Shown: positions 16,510 to 25,706 of the stretch, one piece after another | How the letters are laid out: each line of letters starts with the position of its first letter | How positions within the stretch are numbered: position 1 is the first letter of the stretch | Assembly: GCA_944391435.1 (NCBI GenBank) | Contig: CALXTP010000081.1 | Coordinates: 1 to 54,857, forward strand | Reading direction: 5' to 3' | From: an uncultured Alphaproteobacteria bacterium | Lineage (GTDB): Bacteria > Pseudomonadota > Alphaproteobacteria > RF32 > CAG-239 | DNA length: 54,857 bases | Notes under the pieces: model-generated | Told to the model about the DNA's origin: nothing | What the model saw: the letters and a program-made list of their open reading frames with translations, nothing else | Database searches by the model: none | Position numbers and translations under genes: made by a program

Positions 16510-18482
16510 GATGGTGGCTGCGCAAACAATGGCTGCGGCTAAAGCTTTATGCGGCCGAAAATTACCAAAATGAAGCGGAAAGCCTGATAATTTGGTATGC
16601 CGTGGCATTTGCGCTCGGCGCTGCGTTTTATTTTGCCCTGCCGTGGGAACTTTCGCATTGGCTGATTGTTGCCTATCTTGAAGCCGTCTTGTTGCTGCTC
16701 TGGCTATATCGCCGCAAAGACGGCGTTTTCAAGCCGTTAACGTATGCGGCGGTGTTTCTGTTGGGCCTAAGCATAGCCAAAGCCGACGCGATGTATCGTG
16801 CACGCGGGTTAGAGGCGGATATGCCGGAAATCAGTTATCTGCGCGGCCGTATAAAACAATTGGATTATAATTCCAACAGCCGCCCGCGCATTTTGCTTGC
16901 CGATGCCAATAATTTTGACCGGGAGCTGAAAGGGGAATTCCGTGTCAGCCTGAATGTTAAAAATCCCTGGCTGCGCCCCGGCGCCTGTGTGGAGCTGGTC
17001 GCGCGTTTTCCCGGCCGCATGACGCCCAACCCTTTAAGCAATTATAACGGCGATCGCGCCAATTTTTACAAAGGGCTCAGCGCCGTCGGCTACACGATAG
17101 GCCCGGTGTTTGAGGTGGAATGTCCGGCCTCCGGCGGCGCTCCGTTGTTTGAAAAGTGGATAACCCGCGCACAGGCATACATTGCCGGCATTATAGACAA
17201 GGGGGCGGCACCCGATGCCGGCGCTGTTGCCAAAGCTCTGACCATCGGCGACCGCAGCGGCATTTCGCAACGCTTAAACGAAAGCTATCGCACGTCCGGG
17301 CTGGCGCATTTCCTGTCTATTTCGGGTATGCACATGAGCCTGATAGCGCTGTTGGTCTTTTTTCTGATACGGATAACCCTGTTTCCGCTGGGCGAAGGCA
17401 AATACGATTTGCGCAAGCCGGCGGCGATTGTGTCAATCCTGTTTACGTTTATATATTTTTTGATTTCGGGACGGAGCGTTTCCTGCCTGCGGGCATTTGT
17501 AATGACTTCGCTGGTGTTGGCAGCGGTGCTGATGAACAGGCGCGCCATTTCTCTGCGCTTATGGGCTTTTGCGGTCATCGTCGTGGTCATCGGCACGCCG
17601 GAGGCAGTCGTATCGCCGGGGTTTTTGATGTCTTTCGCTGCGGTGCTGGGCTTGGTCGCGTATTATGAAAAGAATGCCGCCCGCGTCCATGGCTGGCTGG
17701 ATAAACGCAGCCTCGCCGGGCGTTTGGCTGCATATATTATCGGGCTGCTGGCGTCGGATTTGGTTGCAAGCCTGATGACCCTGCCATACAGCGTGTATTA
17801 TTTTAATCAGATTTCAGTCTATACCAGCCTCGGCAATCTGTTGGCCGGACCCGTCATCGGCTTTTGGGTTATGCCGGCGCTGTTGTTATTTTTGCTGAGC
17901 TTGCCGCTGGGGTTGGGGAGCTATGCCGTCAAGCCTTTTGCTGCCGGTGTGGATGCCGTCAACCGTATAACCGCCTGGGTAACCGGGCTGCCCGGTGCCA
18001 AAGCCGGCGAAGGGGTAGGGAGCCTGCCCGATTGGGGGATTTTGCTTTTGACATTGGGCTTGCTCTGGCTCTGCATCTGGCAGGCGCGCTGGCGCTTATG
18101 GGGGCTTGCCGGCATTGTCATCGGCACGCTGGGTGTTTTCTTTAGCCCGCGCCCGGATTTTGTCTTTGATGAAAAAGGTACCACCTACGCATACAAGAAC
18201 GCCGCCGGCCATCTGGCAATATCTCCGTATCGCAAAAACAGGTTTTTAGAAAAAATGTGGACGGGCGCCAGGCACAAGGGCAAATATGAAATTCCACCGG
18301 GCGAGTCTTTGCAGTGTGATAAAGAGCGCTGCGTATATAAAGGGCGCATAGAATTCGGCAAAGGCTGGCTGAAGCTTGACGGCAGGGAAATTCCTCTGCG
18401 CGACGGCGGTTTCATCAATTTGAAAACCGGCAATGTCTGGTATTATCGGAGCGAAACAGGACGCCTCTGGAACCGCAAATAG
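16506..18482 (+). CDS. comEC: ComEC/Rec2-family membrane protein
   Basis: 658 residues. An N-terminal soluble OB-like region (DUF4131, about 60-210) follows the first membrane segments, and the competence domain has many membrane helices (about 235-560) including the conserved AKALTIGDRSGIS and HFLSISGMHMSL motifs. ComEC forms the inner-membrane channel for single-stranded DNA in transformation. The metallo-beta-lactamase domain of Bacillus ComEC is absent; a short soluble tail ends the protein, as in many alphaproteobacterial homologues. It starts with GTG overlapping the lpxB stop (GTGA). Whether the cell is competent cannot be judged from this gene alone. Confidence 0.88.
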   Translation: MRWWLRKQWLRLKLYAAENYQNEAESLIIWYAVAFALGAAFYFALPWELSHWLIVAYLEAVLLLLWLYRRKDGVFKPLTYAAVFLLGLSIAKADAMYRARGLEADMPEISYLRGRIKQLDYNSNSRPRILLADANNFDRELKGEFRVSLNVKNPWLRPGACVELVARFPGRMTPNPLSNYNGDRANFYKGLSAVGYTIGPVFEVECPASGGAPLFEKWITRAQAYIAGIIDKGAAPDAGAVAKALTIGDRSGISQRLNESYRTSGLAHFLSISGMHMSLIALLVFFLIRITLFPLGEGKYDLRKPAAIVSILFTFIYFLISGRSVSCLRAFVMTSLVLAAVLMNRRAISLRLWAFAVIVVVIGTPEAVVSPGFLMSFAAVLGLVAYYEKNAARVHGWLDKRSLAGRLAAYIIGLLASDLVASLMTLPYSVYYFNQISVYTSLGNLLAGPVIGFWVMPALLLFLLSLPLGLGSYAVKPFAAGVDAVNRITAWVTGLPGAKAGEGVGSLPDWGILLLTLGLLWLCIWQARWRLWGLAGIVIGTLGVFFSPRPDFVFDEKGTTYAYKNAAGHLAISPYRKNRFLEKMWTGARHKGKYEIPPGESLQCDKERCVYKGRIEFGKGWLKLDGREIPLRDGGFINLKTGNVWYYRSETGRLWNRK

Positions 18483-18522
18483 CCGCCCGAACGGCACCCG
18501 GTTTTTGTTTTAGCGGCGGGGT

Positions 18523-18554
18523 GAATAGACAGGGCGGTGCCTTGCCGCCTATTC
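18523..18554. terminator. Palindromic hairpin between convergent genes
   Basis: GAATAG...CTATTC enclosing GGCGG/CCGCC, straddling the stop codon of the minus-strand gene. No T run, so termination is uncertain. Confidence 0.35.
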
Positions 18555-20444
18555 CCCGTCGGCAGGGGCGTGGATGCCTTTAATGATTTTTTCAAAGGTC
18601 TCGGCTGCTTTTTCGGCCGTAAAATGTTTCAGCGTGATTTCTCTGGCGCGCGCCGCCTTTTCGCGCCGCTCGTCTTCATGGCTGAGATAATGGCGGACCA
18701 GCGCCGCTAATTCGTCGCCGTTTTTGTACATCGGCACGCTGTCGCCGTAAATCGCCGCAATTTCGGGCATATAGTCGGAAATGACCAGCGTTCCGCACGC
18801 CGTTGCGTCAAAAATGCGGTTGCTGACGACGCCGAATTTTTTCATCCCGTCGCGTGTGTCGTTGAGCACGATTTTGGCAGAACTGTAATATTTGCGCAAA
18901 ATCCGGTTGTCGGCATAGGGGGCTTTGGCGATGCCCTCCGGCCAGCCGGGACCGTAAACATCAACCGCAATTCCCCGTTGCAGCAGGTCATAAACGGCGG
19001 TGCGGTAAAAAGTATTTATTCCGACAAACAGGACATTGCTTTGCAAATCTTCGTCAAAATCCGGATAAAACCGCGCCGTGTTCGTAAACTGCGGTATATA
19101 AAAAACGGCAATTCCCCGTTCACGCAGCCCATCAGCCAAAACCTGCGAAGAAACGGCAACGGCATCAAAACGGGCGCTTTCCCGCGCCAATATATCCGCA
19201 TACGCATCAATATCCGGGATATCTTCTTTATCGTTGATTTCGCCGAATTGCGGATAAGCCAGATATAAAATCCTCTTGTCAGCTTTAATGTTGTCATAGA
19301 TAAGCGGCACAAACCCGCGCAGGATAATCGCTGTTTCCGCCGGATATTTAAAGAGCGAGTTGTAAAAAACTAAATCCGCCGTTTTCCCGTCCGGTTTCAG
19401 ATAGGCGGCCAAATCGGAGGCCAGCGCATAGTCGCCGGCGATATAGTGCCCGATGGCGGTTGGCAGGTCTATCATCAGGCTGCCTTTTTCCGCCGCTGCA
19501 TACGGAAAGCCCGCATACGCCGCCAGCGGTGCCGGGGACAGGCTGTCAACCGCCACTCTGAGGGCTCGTCGGGGCGAATATTCGCGTTCAATCAGTCGGG
19601 CAGCCTTTTCGGTTCGTTGCCGGACGGCAGCATCTTCATTTTCTATGGCTTTGAGCAGGCGTTCCGCGCCATTTTCATCTTGATAAAAGTTGACCAAGTC
19701 ATTAAATCGGTTGAGAGGGTCTTCCTTGGGCCAGATCCAAAGCGTCGCCAGCGGGATTTTATTTTGCAGCGCCTGCAAGAAAAAAGGATGCACGTCCAGC
19801 GTCTGCATGTCAAGTGCACCCGTCTCGGCAAATACCGCCTTAAAGCGCGCCATATCGTGTTGCAGCGCATCCGTTTCGGTGCGTAAGTCATACTTCCGGT
19901 AGGGGAGGTTGTTTTGTTGCAGCAATTTTTCTATATAAGGCAGACGGCCGATAACGGCATAAAACTTTTCGTCCGCGCCATCATCATCTTTTGCCGCCAC
20001 CCGTTGTTGCGAGGCGGGCAGGGCAAACAACGGAACGTAAGCCGGGTGGAAAATCTCTAAAAAAGATTGCAGCAGCGGCGAAGAAACCCAGATTTTGCCA
20101 AAGCCCTCCAGCCCTTTCGGCATGGCATTTTGCCGCGAGCCGAGCCAGATAATGGCACAAGCGCGCTCTTGCGCCGAAAGTTCGGGCAGCTTTTCATCTT
20201 CCGTCCAGTTCGCGGCATAAATGGCAATGTGCCGGCAGGAAGGAAGATAATTCTTGAAGCCGTGCCGATTGAGCCCGTCCGCCAGAAACCGTACCTGCGG
20301 CGCAATCAGTGGCGGAATGCCTGCGCCCGGGGCAAAACGCCCGTATTCGGAGAAAAATAGCCTCTCCTGCCATGCATAAAGGCATATTCCGGCACCGGCC
20401 GAAAGAAAAACCGCCAATAAAACAAACAACCGGCTTTTCTTCAT
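18549..20444 (-). CDS. Membrane-anchored glycosyltransferase (CgeB-like GT1 C-terminal domain)
   Basis: 631 residues. An N-terminal membrane anchor (about 5-24) is followed by a large region without clear match and a C-terminal GT-B glycosyltransferase-like domain (about 380-620): NVLFVGINTFYR, the switch VVSNRIFDATACGTLVISDYMPEI and a final GDELAALVRHYL block, as in CgeB/family-1 transferases. The ATG at 20444 was preferred to an in-frame TTG 12 nt upstream, though its Shine-Dalgarno (GAGGGG) is close. Last gene of a minus-strand cluster with DUF805 and membrane proteins, suggesting a role in surface glycan modification (inference). Confidence 0.72.
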   Translation of the reverse strand: MKKSRLFVLLAVFLSAGAGICLYAWQERLFFSEYGRFAPGAGIPPLIAPQVRFLADGLNRHGFKNYLPSCRHIAIYAANWTEDEKLPELSAQERACAIIWLGSRQNAMPKGLEGFGKIWVSSPLLQSFLEIFHPAYVPLFALPASQQRVAAKDDDGADEKFYAVIGRLPYIEKLLQQNNLPYRKYDLRTETDALQHDMARFKAVFAETGALDMQTLDVHPFFLQALQNKIPLATLWIWPKEDPLNRFNDLVNFYQDENGAERLLKAIENEDAAVRQRTEKAARLIEREYSPRRALRVAVDSLSPAPLAAYAGFPYAAAEKGSLMIDLPTAIGHYIAGDYALASDLAAYLKPDGKTADLVFYNSLFKYPAETAIILRGFVPLIYDNIKADKRILYLAYPQFGEINDKEDIPDIDAYADILARESARFDAVAVSSQVLADGLRERGIAVFYIPQFTNTARFYPDFDEDLQSNVLFVGINTFYRTAVYDLLQRGIAVDVYGPGWPEGIAKAPYADNRILRKYYSSAKIVLNDTRDGMKKFGVVSNRIFDATACGTLVISDYMPEIAAIYGDSVPMYKNGDELAALVRHYLSHEDERREKAARAREITLKHFTAEKAAETFEKIIKGIHAPADGE

Positions 20445-20472
20445 TTCCCCTCGCAACGGATCCTCGCAACTT

Positions 20473-21363
20473 CTATGGCTTCGGTGCGGCTTTCGGAGCG
20501 TTTTGAGCGTCCTTTGCCAGCCCTGCCGCCGCCTGGACAGCTTTATCTATCTGTTCGGCCAAATCTTTTTCGGAAACGGTTTTCCCGTCCATTTGTTTGA
20601 GAATGCCGCGCATATGCTGTTCTGCTTCTTTGAGCTGTTCCGGCGACAAGTGCGCATCTTTTCCCTTTAAGAACACCCGGTCCATAACCGTCGTAAAGGC
20701 TGCCTTTTGCTGGGCCTGCCGCGACCAGTCGTCAAACTTGGCGCCGGTAACGGCCAGCCACACCGCAAAAATCATCAGCGCAAGCAAGCGGAATTTCTTT
20801 ATGATAGGCAGGTTGTCGTCGCCATAAATTTCATCATTTTCGTTTGGTGCGCCGTAAAAGCCTTCGCTCAAATCCGTCTCGCGCGAAAACATCCTGACCA
20901 GCAGCACGGCCCAGATAAAAAGCAGAAGCCCGGCGGCATAAATCCCGATAAAGAACGAGCTTGCGGCAATCACCGCGCCGGGAATAAGGTAAAGAGCCGC
21001 GTTTTTGTTAACGTCATGCAGCCGCCGCGCCGTAACCGCCACCGTCGGCAGCAGCGTCGCCAGTAAAAAATAATACGGCAGCAGGGGCATATCAATATAT
21101 TCGCCGAGGAAATACAGCGGAATCCAAACAATGCCGGCCGCAGTCATAAATCCCCAAAATTCCAGCCGGCTTGCCCGCCCGCGAAACATCAGGTATTTTT
21201 CGGTAATGCCGCGCAGGTAATAATCAAAGGCATCGCCCCAGGCTTCGCTCATATGTTCTTTGCTGATGCGTGGCTTTGCCGGTTTTTGCGGCTCTTTTTT
21301 TTCTTCTCCGTCTTTAGGTTTGTCCGGATCTTCCGCTAAAATATCTTTGTCTTTAACCAACAT
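20473..21363 (-). CDS. DUF805 family inner-membrane protein
   Basis: 296 residues. A charged Lys/Glu/Pro-rich N-terminus (1-37) precedes a DUF805 domain: FRGRASRLEFWGF, several hydrophobic helices and ARRLHDVNKN, the family signature. Another membrane helix near residue 195 leads to a soluble C-terminal Lys/Gln/Ala tail. The standard DUF805 protein is about 120-150 residues, so both extensions are unusual. Function of the family is unknown. GGGAG lies upstream of the ATG. Confidence 0.82.
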   Translation of the reverse strand: MLVKDKDILAEDPDKPKDGEEKKEPQKPAKPRISKEHMSEAWGDAFDYYLRGITEKYLMFRGRASRLEFWGFMTAAGIVWIPLYFLGEYIDMPLLPYYFLLATLLPTVAVTARRLHDVNKNAALYLIPGAVIAASSFFIGIYAAGLLLFIWAVLLVRMFSRETDLSEGFYGAPNENDEIYGDDNLPIIKKFRLLALMIFAVWLAVTGAKFDDWSRQAQQKAAFTTVMDRVFLKGKDAHLSPEQLKEAEQHMRGILKQMDGKTVSEKDLAEQIDKAVQAAAGLAKDAQNAPKAAPKP

Positions 21364-21426
21364 AATCTATCACTCCCTTTCCGGAAAAACCGGAATCTAT
21401 TGACGCCCATAAAAAAAAGCCCTGTC

Positions 21427-21645
21427 TTAAAAATCTCCCGCATAAAAGCCTTCTGTCATAACAAAGCCTCCCGCATAACAAAGCCCCGTCATAAAAAGCT
21501 TTGCTCTCCGCCATGCCCCGTCACATCGTCCCGTCCGGGCATCGCCTTTATTCTCTTGCGCCCCATTCGTCGCCTTATACGTTCTTTTTGCCGTCACTTT
21601 CATTCTTTTAGCCGCCTTATTCATTTTTTCGCAGCTCTTGTTCAT
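21427..21645 (-). CDS. Possible small basic protein, doubtful
   Basis: A 72-codon frame whose ATG overlaps the stop of the upstream membrane protein gene (ATGA), the arrangement of coupled genes. The product is Lys/Arg-rich at the start with no recognised motif. Without this frame the 280-bp stretch between its neighbours would be empty. Support is only the overlap, so it may be chance. Confidence 0.25.
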   Translation of the reverse strand: MNKSCEKMNKAAKRMKVTAKRTYKATNGAQENKGDARTGRCDGAWRRAKLFMTGLCYAGGFVMTEGFYAGDF

Positions 21646-22730
21646 TTTTTCTCTGCTTCAGCCATTGCGCCGGGTTTTGCAGGCGGCGTAGCCTTCGTTT
21701 TTCCTTTTTTACGGCTTGCAGTGCCGGTGCCGGCTTTGCCGTTAGGCGTGCCCGCGTCAGCAGCACCATTTTGCGCTCTGGCGGAAACTTTTGCCTTTGG
21801 GCTTATCGCGGCAGAAGCGGATATTTTGCCGGCCGTAACGCTCTTGCGGTCTTTATCCTCATTATCTCCATTACTGCCTTTATCTCCTTGATTTTCTTTA
21901 TCTTCTGCATTTCCCATATCGCCCGTATCAGCCTCATCTTGTCCCATAGCAATGCTGTCGGGCTTGGCGGCAAGTTTAATCTTCTTGGCAAAACGCCCCG
22001 AAGCATCTCTTTTGGGTGTTGCCGGGAAATTATAGAAAAAGTCGTACATCTTAAAATAAAGGATGCTGACAAAGGCAAAAATCGCCGCCCGGGCAATCAT
22101 GGCCAGCAAAATATGCACATACGTCAGCGCAATCATCAGCACCAGCAGCAACGCCCATGCGCTGAAAGAGGCAAGCGCAATCTTAAGCAGGCTGCCTTTT
22201 GTTTTGACATAAGTCATCAACAGCGAGCGGCTCCGTCCCGTAATTTCGGAAACAAATGCAAATGACGGCACGATAAAAAAGGCCACAAACAGCATAAAAA
22301 TAATCAGATATTTGCCGATAAGCCAGAGCGGGCTGCCAAGCACAATCTGAGCAAATGCCGCGCCGCTTTCGCCAAAAAACATCTTCAGCATATAAATGCC
22401 GACGTTAATGGCAAGCGATGCAATAAAAATGGAAAAACAAAACAGCACCACAGCCATCAAAAAGCGCAGGCTGGCCAGCGAAAAAGTTTTCCAATCCCAC
22501 AACAGCTGCTGCCTGAAATAGCAGCCTGCGGCAAAATAGAAAAAAACATACATATAGACAAGCGATAAAAACTGGTAAAGTATGCTATACGGCTCCGGCG
22601 CGCTGAACAACAGCGGGGGCAGGCCGCCCAAAAAGTAAAAAATTGTCAGAAAGGCAAAGGCAAACAGATGGCTCATAACATAGCGGTATGCATTTCTGTA
22701 AACTTTCCTGACTGACAATTTTTCTTTCAT
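21642..22730 (-). CDS. Multi-pass membrane protein with acidic low-complexity tail
   Basis: About 362 residues. Five to six hydrophobic helices occupy residues 15-230. The cytoplasmic tail begins with a basic patch, runs into an Asp/Asn/Gly/Glu/Lys-rich repeat-like stretch (about 260-300) and ends in Ala/Lys/Pro-rich sequence. I recognise no family; the helical part vaguely resembles DUF-type integral membrane proteins of Alphaproteobacteria. The ATG at 22730 was preferred to a TTG two codons earlier; both have weak Shine-Dalgarno. First gene of the minus-strand cluster leading to the glycosyltransferase. Confidence 0.65.
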   Translation of the reverse strand: MKEKLSVRKVYRNAYRYVMSHLFAFAFLTIFYFLGGLPPLLFSAPEPYSILYQFLSLVYMYVFFYFAAGCYFRQQLLWDWKTFSLASLRFLMAVVLFCFSIFIASLAINVGIYMLKMFFGESGAAFAQIVLGSPLWLIGKYLIIFMLFVAFFIVPSFAFVSEITGRSRSLLMTYVKTKGSLLKIALASFSAWALLLVLMIALTYVHILLAMIARAAIFAFVSILYFKMYDFFYNFPATPKRDASGRFAKKIKLAAKPDSIAMGQDEADTGDMGNAEDKENQGDKGSNGDNEDKDRKSVTAGKISASAAISPKAKVSARAQNGAADAGTPNGKAGTGTASRKKGKTKATPPAKPGAMAEAEKK

Positions 22731-22791
22731 ATTCAACCCGTTTCGCTCACTTGTTAATGTAAAAGATTAACGAAAGACAGAACTCTGCCGG

Positions 22792-24135
22792 TTATTTGCC
22801 GCGCTTATTCATATATTCCGTCAACCAATGGATGTTATACTGCCCGTCAATAAATTCGTTTTGCGAAATAATTTCCTGGTGCAGCGGAATCGTCGTTTTG
22901 ACGCCCATAATGATAAACTCTTCCAAAGCCCGGCGCAAACGCATCAAAGCGGCATTGCGCGTTTTGGCATGCACGATAAGCTTGGCAATCATGCTGTCAT
23001 AATAAGGCGGAATGGAATAGCCGGAATAAATTTCCGAATCAACACGGATGCCCAGGCCGCCCGGCGCGTGCCACTCGGCAATTTTGCCGGGGCAGGGCGC
23101 AAACGTTTCCGGATCTTCGGCATTGATGCGGCACTCTATGGCATGCCCGCGGAAGTGGATATCGTCTTGCGTATAGCCGAGCGCCGCACCCGAAGCGATT
23201 CGGATCTGCTCTTTGACAATATCAATGCCGGAAACGGCTTCGGTAATCGGGTGTTCCACCTGCAGTCGGGTATTCATTTCCAGAAAATAAAATTTTCCGT
23301 CTTCATACATAAATTCCAGCGTGCCGGCGTTTTGATAGCCGATTTTTTTGATGGCGTTGCAAACAATATCGCCGATTTCTTTGCGTTGAGACTGGTTAAG
23401 TGCCGGCGAAGGGCATTCTTCAATCACTTTTTGGTGGTTGCGCTGGATGGAACAGTCGCGTTCGCCTAAGTGAACCACATTGCCGTACTTGTCGGCCAGA
23501 ACCTGCATTTCTATATGCCGCGGATGCTGCAAATACTTTTCCATATAAACCACGTCCGACGGAAACGCCGCTTTGGCCTCGGCGCGCGCCATGGTATAGG
23601 CCTCGGCGATTTCATTGTCGTTAAAAGCGGTTTTCATGCCTTTGCCGCCGCCGCCGTCTTTAGCTTTGATAATAACCGGATAGCCGATTTTATTCGCCCA
23701 TTCTTTAGCGTGCTCAATGCTTTCCAGAGCCGGAGAACCGGGAGTAACCGGCAGCCCGGCTTCAATCGCGGCTTTGCGCGCGGTAATTTTATCCCCCAAA
23801 AGGCGCATTTGTTCCGCTGTCGGGCCGATAAAAGTAATGCCGTGTTTTTCAACCATTTCGGCAAAATCTGCATTTTCCGATAAAAAGCCGTATCCGGGGT
23901 GGATAGCGTCAGCTCCCGTAATCAATGCCGCCGAGATAATCGCGGGCTTGTTAAGATAAGATTCGGTTGAACGGGCAGGGCCGATGCAAACGGCTTCGTC
24001 TGCCAGGCGCACATGCATGGCATTGGCGTCGGCTTCGGAATGCACGGCTACCGTCCGGATACCCATTTCCCGGCAGGCGCGATGGATTCTGAGAGCAATT
24101 TCTCCGCGGTTGGCAATTAAAACTTTTTCAAACAT
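22792..24135 (-). CDS. accC: Acetyl-CoA carboxylase biotin carboxylase subunit
   Basis: 447 residues, the standard length. N-terminal FEKVLIANRGEIALRI, ATP-grasp glycine loop KDGGGGKGMK near 165, and catalytic EMNTRLQVEHP...E block are all present. AccC carboxylates the biotin on AccB with ATP and bicarbonate, the first step of fatty acid synthesis. It lies 35 nt after accB, the usual accBC operon. Confidence 0.97.
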   Translation of the reverse strand: MFEKVLIANRGEIALRIHRACREMGIRTVAVHSEADANAMHVRLADEAVCIGPARSTESYLNKPAIISAALITGADAIHPGYGFLSENADFAEMVEKHGITFIGPTAEQMRLLGDKITARKAAIEAGLPVTPGSPALESIEHAKEWANKIGYPVIIKAKDGGGGKGMKTAFNDNEIAEAYTMARAEAKAAFPSDVVYMEKYLQHPRHIEMQVLADKYGNVVHLGERDCSIQRNHQKVIEECPSPALNQSQRKEIGDIVCNAIKKIGYQNAGTLEFMYEDGKFYFLEMNTRLQVEHPITEAVSGIDIVKEQIRIASGAALGYTQDDIHFRGHAIECRINAEDPETFAPCPGKIAEWHAPGGLGIRVDSEIYSGYSIPPYYDSMIAKLIVHAKTRNAALMRLRRALEEFIIMGVKTTIPLHQEIISQNEFIDGQYNIHWLTEYMNKRGK

Positions 24136-24170
24136 AGATAATTTCCCGTTTTTTTATTTATACCGATAAT

Positions 24171-24656
24171 TTATTCAATAACCACCAGCGGTTCGCCGTA
24201 TTCAACCGGATCGCCGGTTTCCACCAGGATTTTGGTAACTTTGCCGCCTTTGTGCGCTTTAACCGGGTTAAAGGTTTTCATAGCCTCAACCAGGCAGACG
24301 GTATCGCCTTCGGCAACGGTATCGCCAGGTTTGACATAGTTTGGCGATTTCGGATCTGCGGAAAGGTAAACCACGCCGACCATCGGCGATTTAACGGCAT
24401 TCGGGCTGTTGGTATAATCCACATCGGCAGCTTCGGCAGCATCAGGCGAAGCGGGCTGCGCGGCGGCCGGCGCTGTTACGGGAGCGGCAACCGGTGCTGC
24501 CGCGGGAATATATGCGCCGGAAACGGCTGCCCCGGCCGGATTTCTGACCAGGGATATACGGCACCCTTCGTCCTCGTATTCCAATTCGGTCAGGTTTGTT
24601 TTATCCAAGATTTCGGCCAGTTTGCTTATTATTTTTGTATCCAACGGATTAGACAT
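24171..24656 (-). CDS. accB: Acetyl-CoA carboxylase biotin carboxyl carrier protein
   Basis: 161 residues. An N-terminal helical region, an Ala/Pro-rich linker (about 50-80) and a C-terminal biotinyl domain with the lysine acceptor motif EAMK. The ATG at 24656 was chosen because GAGAGG lies 7 nt upstream and the N-terminus then matches the family; the longer open frame upstream is not coding. Heads the accBC operon. Confidence 0.96.
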   Translation of the reverse strand: MSNPLDTKIISKLAEILDKTNLTELEYEDEGCRISLVRNPAGAAVSGAYIPAAAPVAAPVTAPAAAQPASPDAAEAADVDYTNSPNAVKSPMVGVVYLSADPKSPNYVKPGDTVAEGDTVCLVEAMKTFNPVKAHKGGKVTKILVETGDPVEYGEPLVVIE

Positions 24657-24689
24657 AGTTATCCTCTCATTAAAAATTAAATCTGCATC

Positions 24690-24718
24690 ATCATTACCGC
24701 GTTTAAGAAAAATTACAA
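24690..24718 (-). promoter_or_regulatory. Possible accBC promoter, TTGTAA-17-AATGAT
   Basis: Moderate boxes on the minus strand 35 nt before accB (a 16-bp variant gives TAATGA). The rest of the 385-nt gap up to the tRNA-Phe promoter holds no gene I can support. Confidence 0.35.
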
Positions 24719-25041
24719 GCATTTTCTTAAAAAACTCCCAGATTATGCACATAAAGGCGTTTTGCAGCCGGTTTTCGGGCTCCTGAAACGGCGGATAAAT
24801 ATCCGCTGCAAAAGGGCGTCGGCGTTTATTTTGCCTGTCTGACGGCATATGTGGTCAGGCCGTGCATTTTATTATCCGTTATGCTGTATATTTTATAAAG
24901 GGCAAGAAAAGCCGGCAGGCGCCGGGCGGCAGCACGCCGTGCACCGCAACATTTTTTCTGTTTTTTGCGGCAAATTATGTTATTAAAAACAGAGGGATAA
25001 AAAAAATATTGAGAAATTGTGCAAAAAAATAAAAAAAGTTC

Positions 25042-25070
25042 TTGCCAATTAGAAAAAACTTTTATATAAA
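25042..25070 (+). promoter_or_regulatory. Promoter of tRNA-Phe, TTGCCA-17-TATAAA
   Basis: Good boxes with 17-bp spacer ending 13 nt before the tRNA 5' end. Confidence 0.7.
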
Positions 25071-25083
25071 CCTACCCGTGGCC

Positions 25084-25137
<54 letters not shown>

Positions 25138-25159
<22 letters not shown>

Positions 25160-25224
25160 TTTTTTTAGAAGGGGATATTCCCCTTTTTTTTGTTTTTAAA
25201 TCCGGAGCCATGGAAGAAGAACCC
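25138..25224 (+). repeat. Direct repeat of tRNA-Phe 3' end plus terminator, copy A
   Basis: About 87 nt covering the T-arm 3' half, acceptor end with CCA, the terminator and about 40 nt beyond. It recurs nearly unchanged at 25398-25483, differing by one G in a G run and one T in a T run. Confidence 0.85.
25167..25191 (+). terminator. Terminator of tRNA-Phe
   Basis: Stem AAGGGG/CCCCTT with ATATT loop and eight T. A second copy lies within the repeat at about 25427-25450. Confidence 0.75.
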
Positions 25225-25348
25225 CCGACACGGTGTCGGGGGCCGGGCGAGCAAAAAACATCCGGTGAATGTTTTTTGCCGCCGGGCATCAGCTGTTGTT
25301 AGCGCTGCTTAGCCCGTAAGGGCGTAAGAGGAGCGCGTTACAATAGCT
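25222..25348. other. Structured spacer between the tRNA-end repeats
   Basis: Contains a 21-nt palindrome (CCCCCGACAC/GTGTCGGGGG), a second hairpin (AAAAAACAT/ATGTTTTTT near 25253-25277) and a GC-rich part with repeated GTAAG words. No coding frame is convincing; the region looks like a chain of RNA or DNA hairpins. Confidence 0.45.
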
Positions 25349-25388
25349 TGACCGTAGCGAAGTAGCGCCTGACGCGGCAGCGCTTACG
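25349..25388 (+). repeat. REP-like element, copy A
   Basis: Starts TGACCGTAGCGAAG and ends GGCAGCGCTTACG; forms an imperfect stem between AGCGCCTG and CAGCGCT. About 90 percent identical to 25564-25604. Confidence 0.6.
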
Positions 25389-25397
25389 AAGCAAGAC

Positions 25398-25483
25398 CGA
25401 TCCCCTCTCTGACCACCATTTTTTTAGAAGGGGGATATTCCCCTTTTTTTGTTTTTAAATCCGGAGCCATGGAAGAAGAACCC
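25398..25483 (+). repeat. Direct repeat of tRNA-Phe 3' end plus terminator, copy B
   Basis: Reproduces the last 21 nt of the tRNA including CCA, the terminator and flank, without the rest of a tRNA. The pattern expected of an attachment-site duplication or a local tandem duplication. Confidence 0.85.
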
Positions 25484-25563
25484 GTCCGTGCGGCAAGCCG
25501 GTACCTATGCAAAAGGCACGTCCTTCCGTTTTAAAGGATAGCCGTTGCCGGTGCGGCGCGCAC

Positions 25564-25604
25564 TGACCGCAGCGAAGCAGCGCCTGCCGCCGGCAGCGCT
25601 TACG
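25564..25604 (+). repeat. REP-like element, copy B
   Basis: Starts TGACCGCAGCGAAG and ends GGCAGCGCTTACG; stem AGCGCcTGCCG/CGGCAGCGCT with one bulge. It stands at the same place relative to repeat B as copy A does to repeat A. The stretch 25484-25563 between holds nothing else supportable. Confidence 0.6.
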
Positions 25605-25629
25605 GCCGGAAAACTTTTTTTTATTTTTC

Positions 25630-25658
25630 TTGACAAAAAAGACGTAAAGCGTTATATC
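25630..25658 (+). promoter_or_regulatory. Promoter TTGACA-17-TATATC
   Basis: Perfect -35 and good -10 boxes, 17-bp spacer, upstream of the orphan gene. Confidence 0.7.
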
Positions 25659-25680
25659 GGATAACGAATTCACTAATTTT

Positions 25681-25696
25681 ATGTTTAATTTTTAAA
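25681..25696 (+). promoter_or_regulatory. Shared AT-rich leader element, copy 3
   Basis: ATGTTTAATTTTTAAA, 22 nt after the -10 box and 10 nt before the ATG. Confidence 0.45.
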
Positions 25697-25706
25697 AAAG
25701 ATTATT

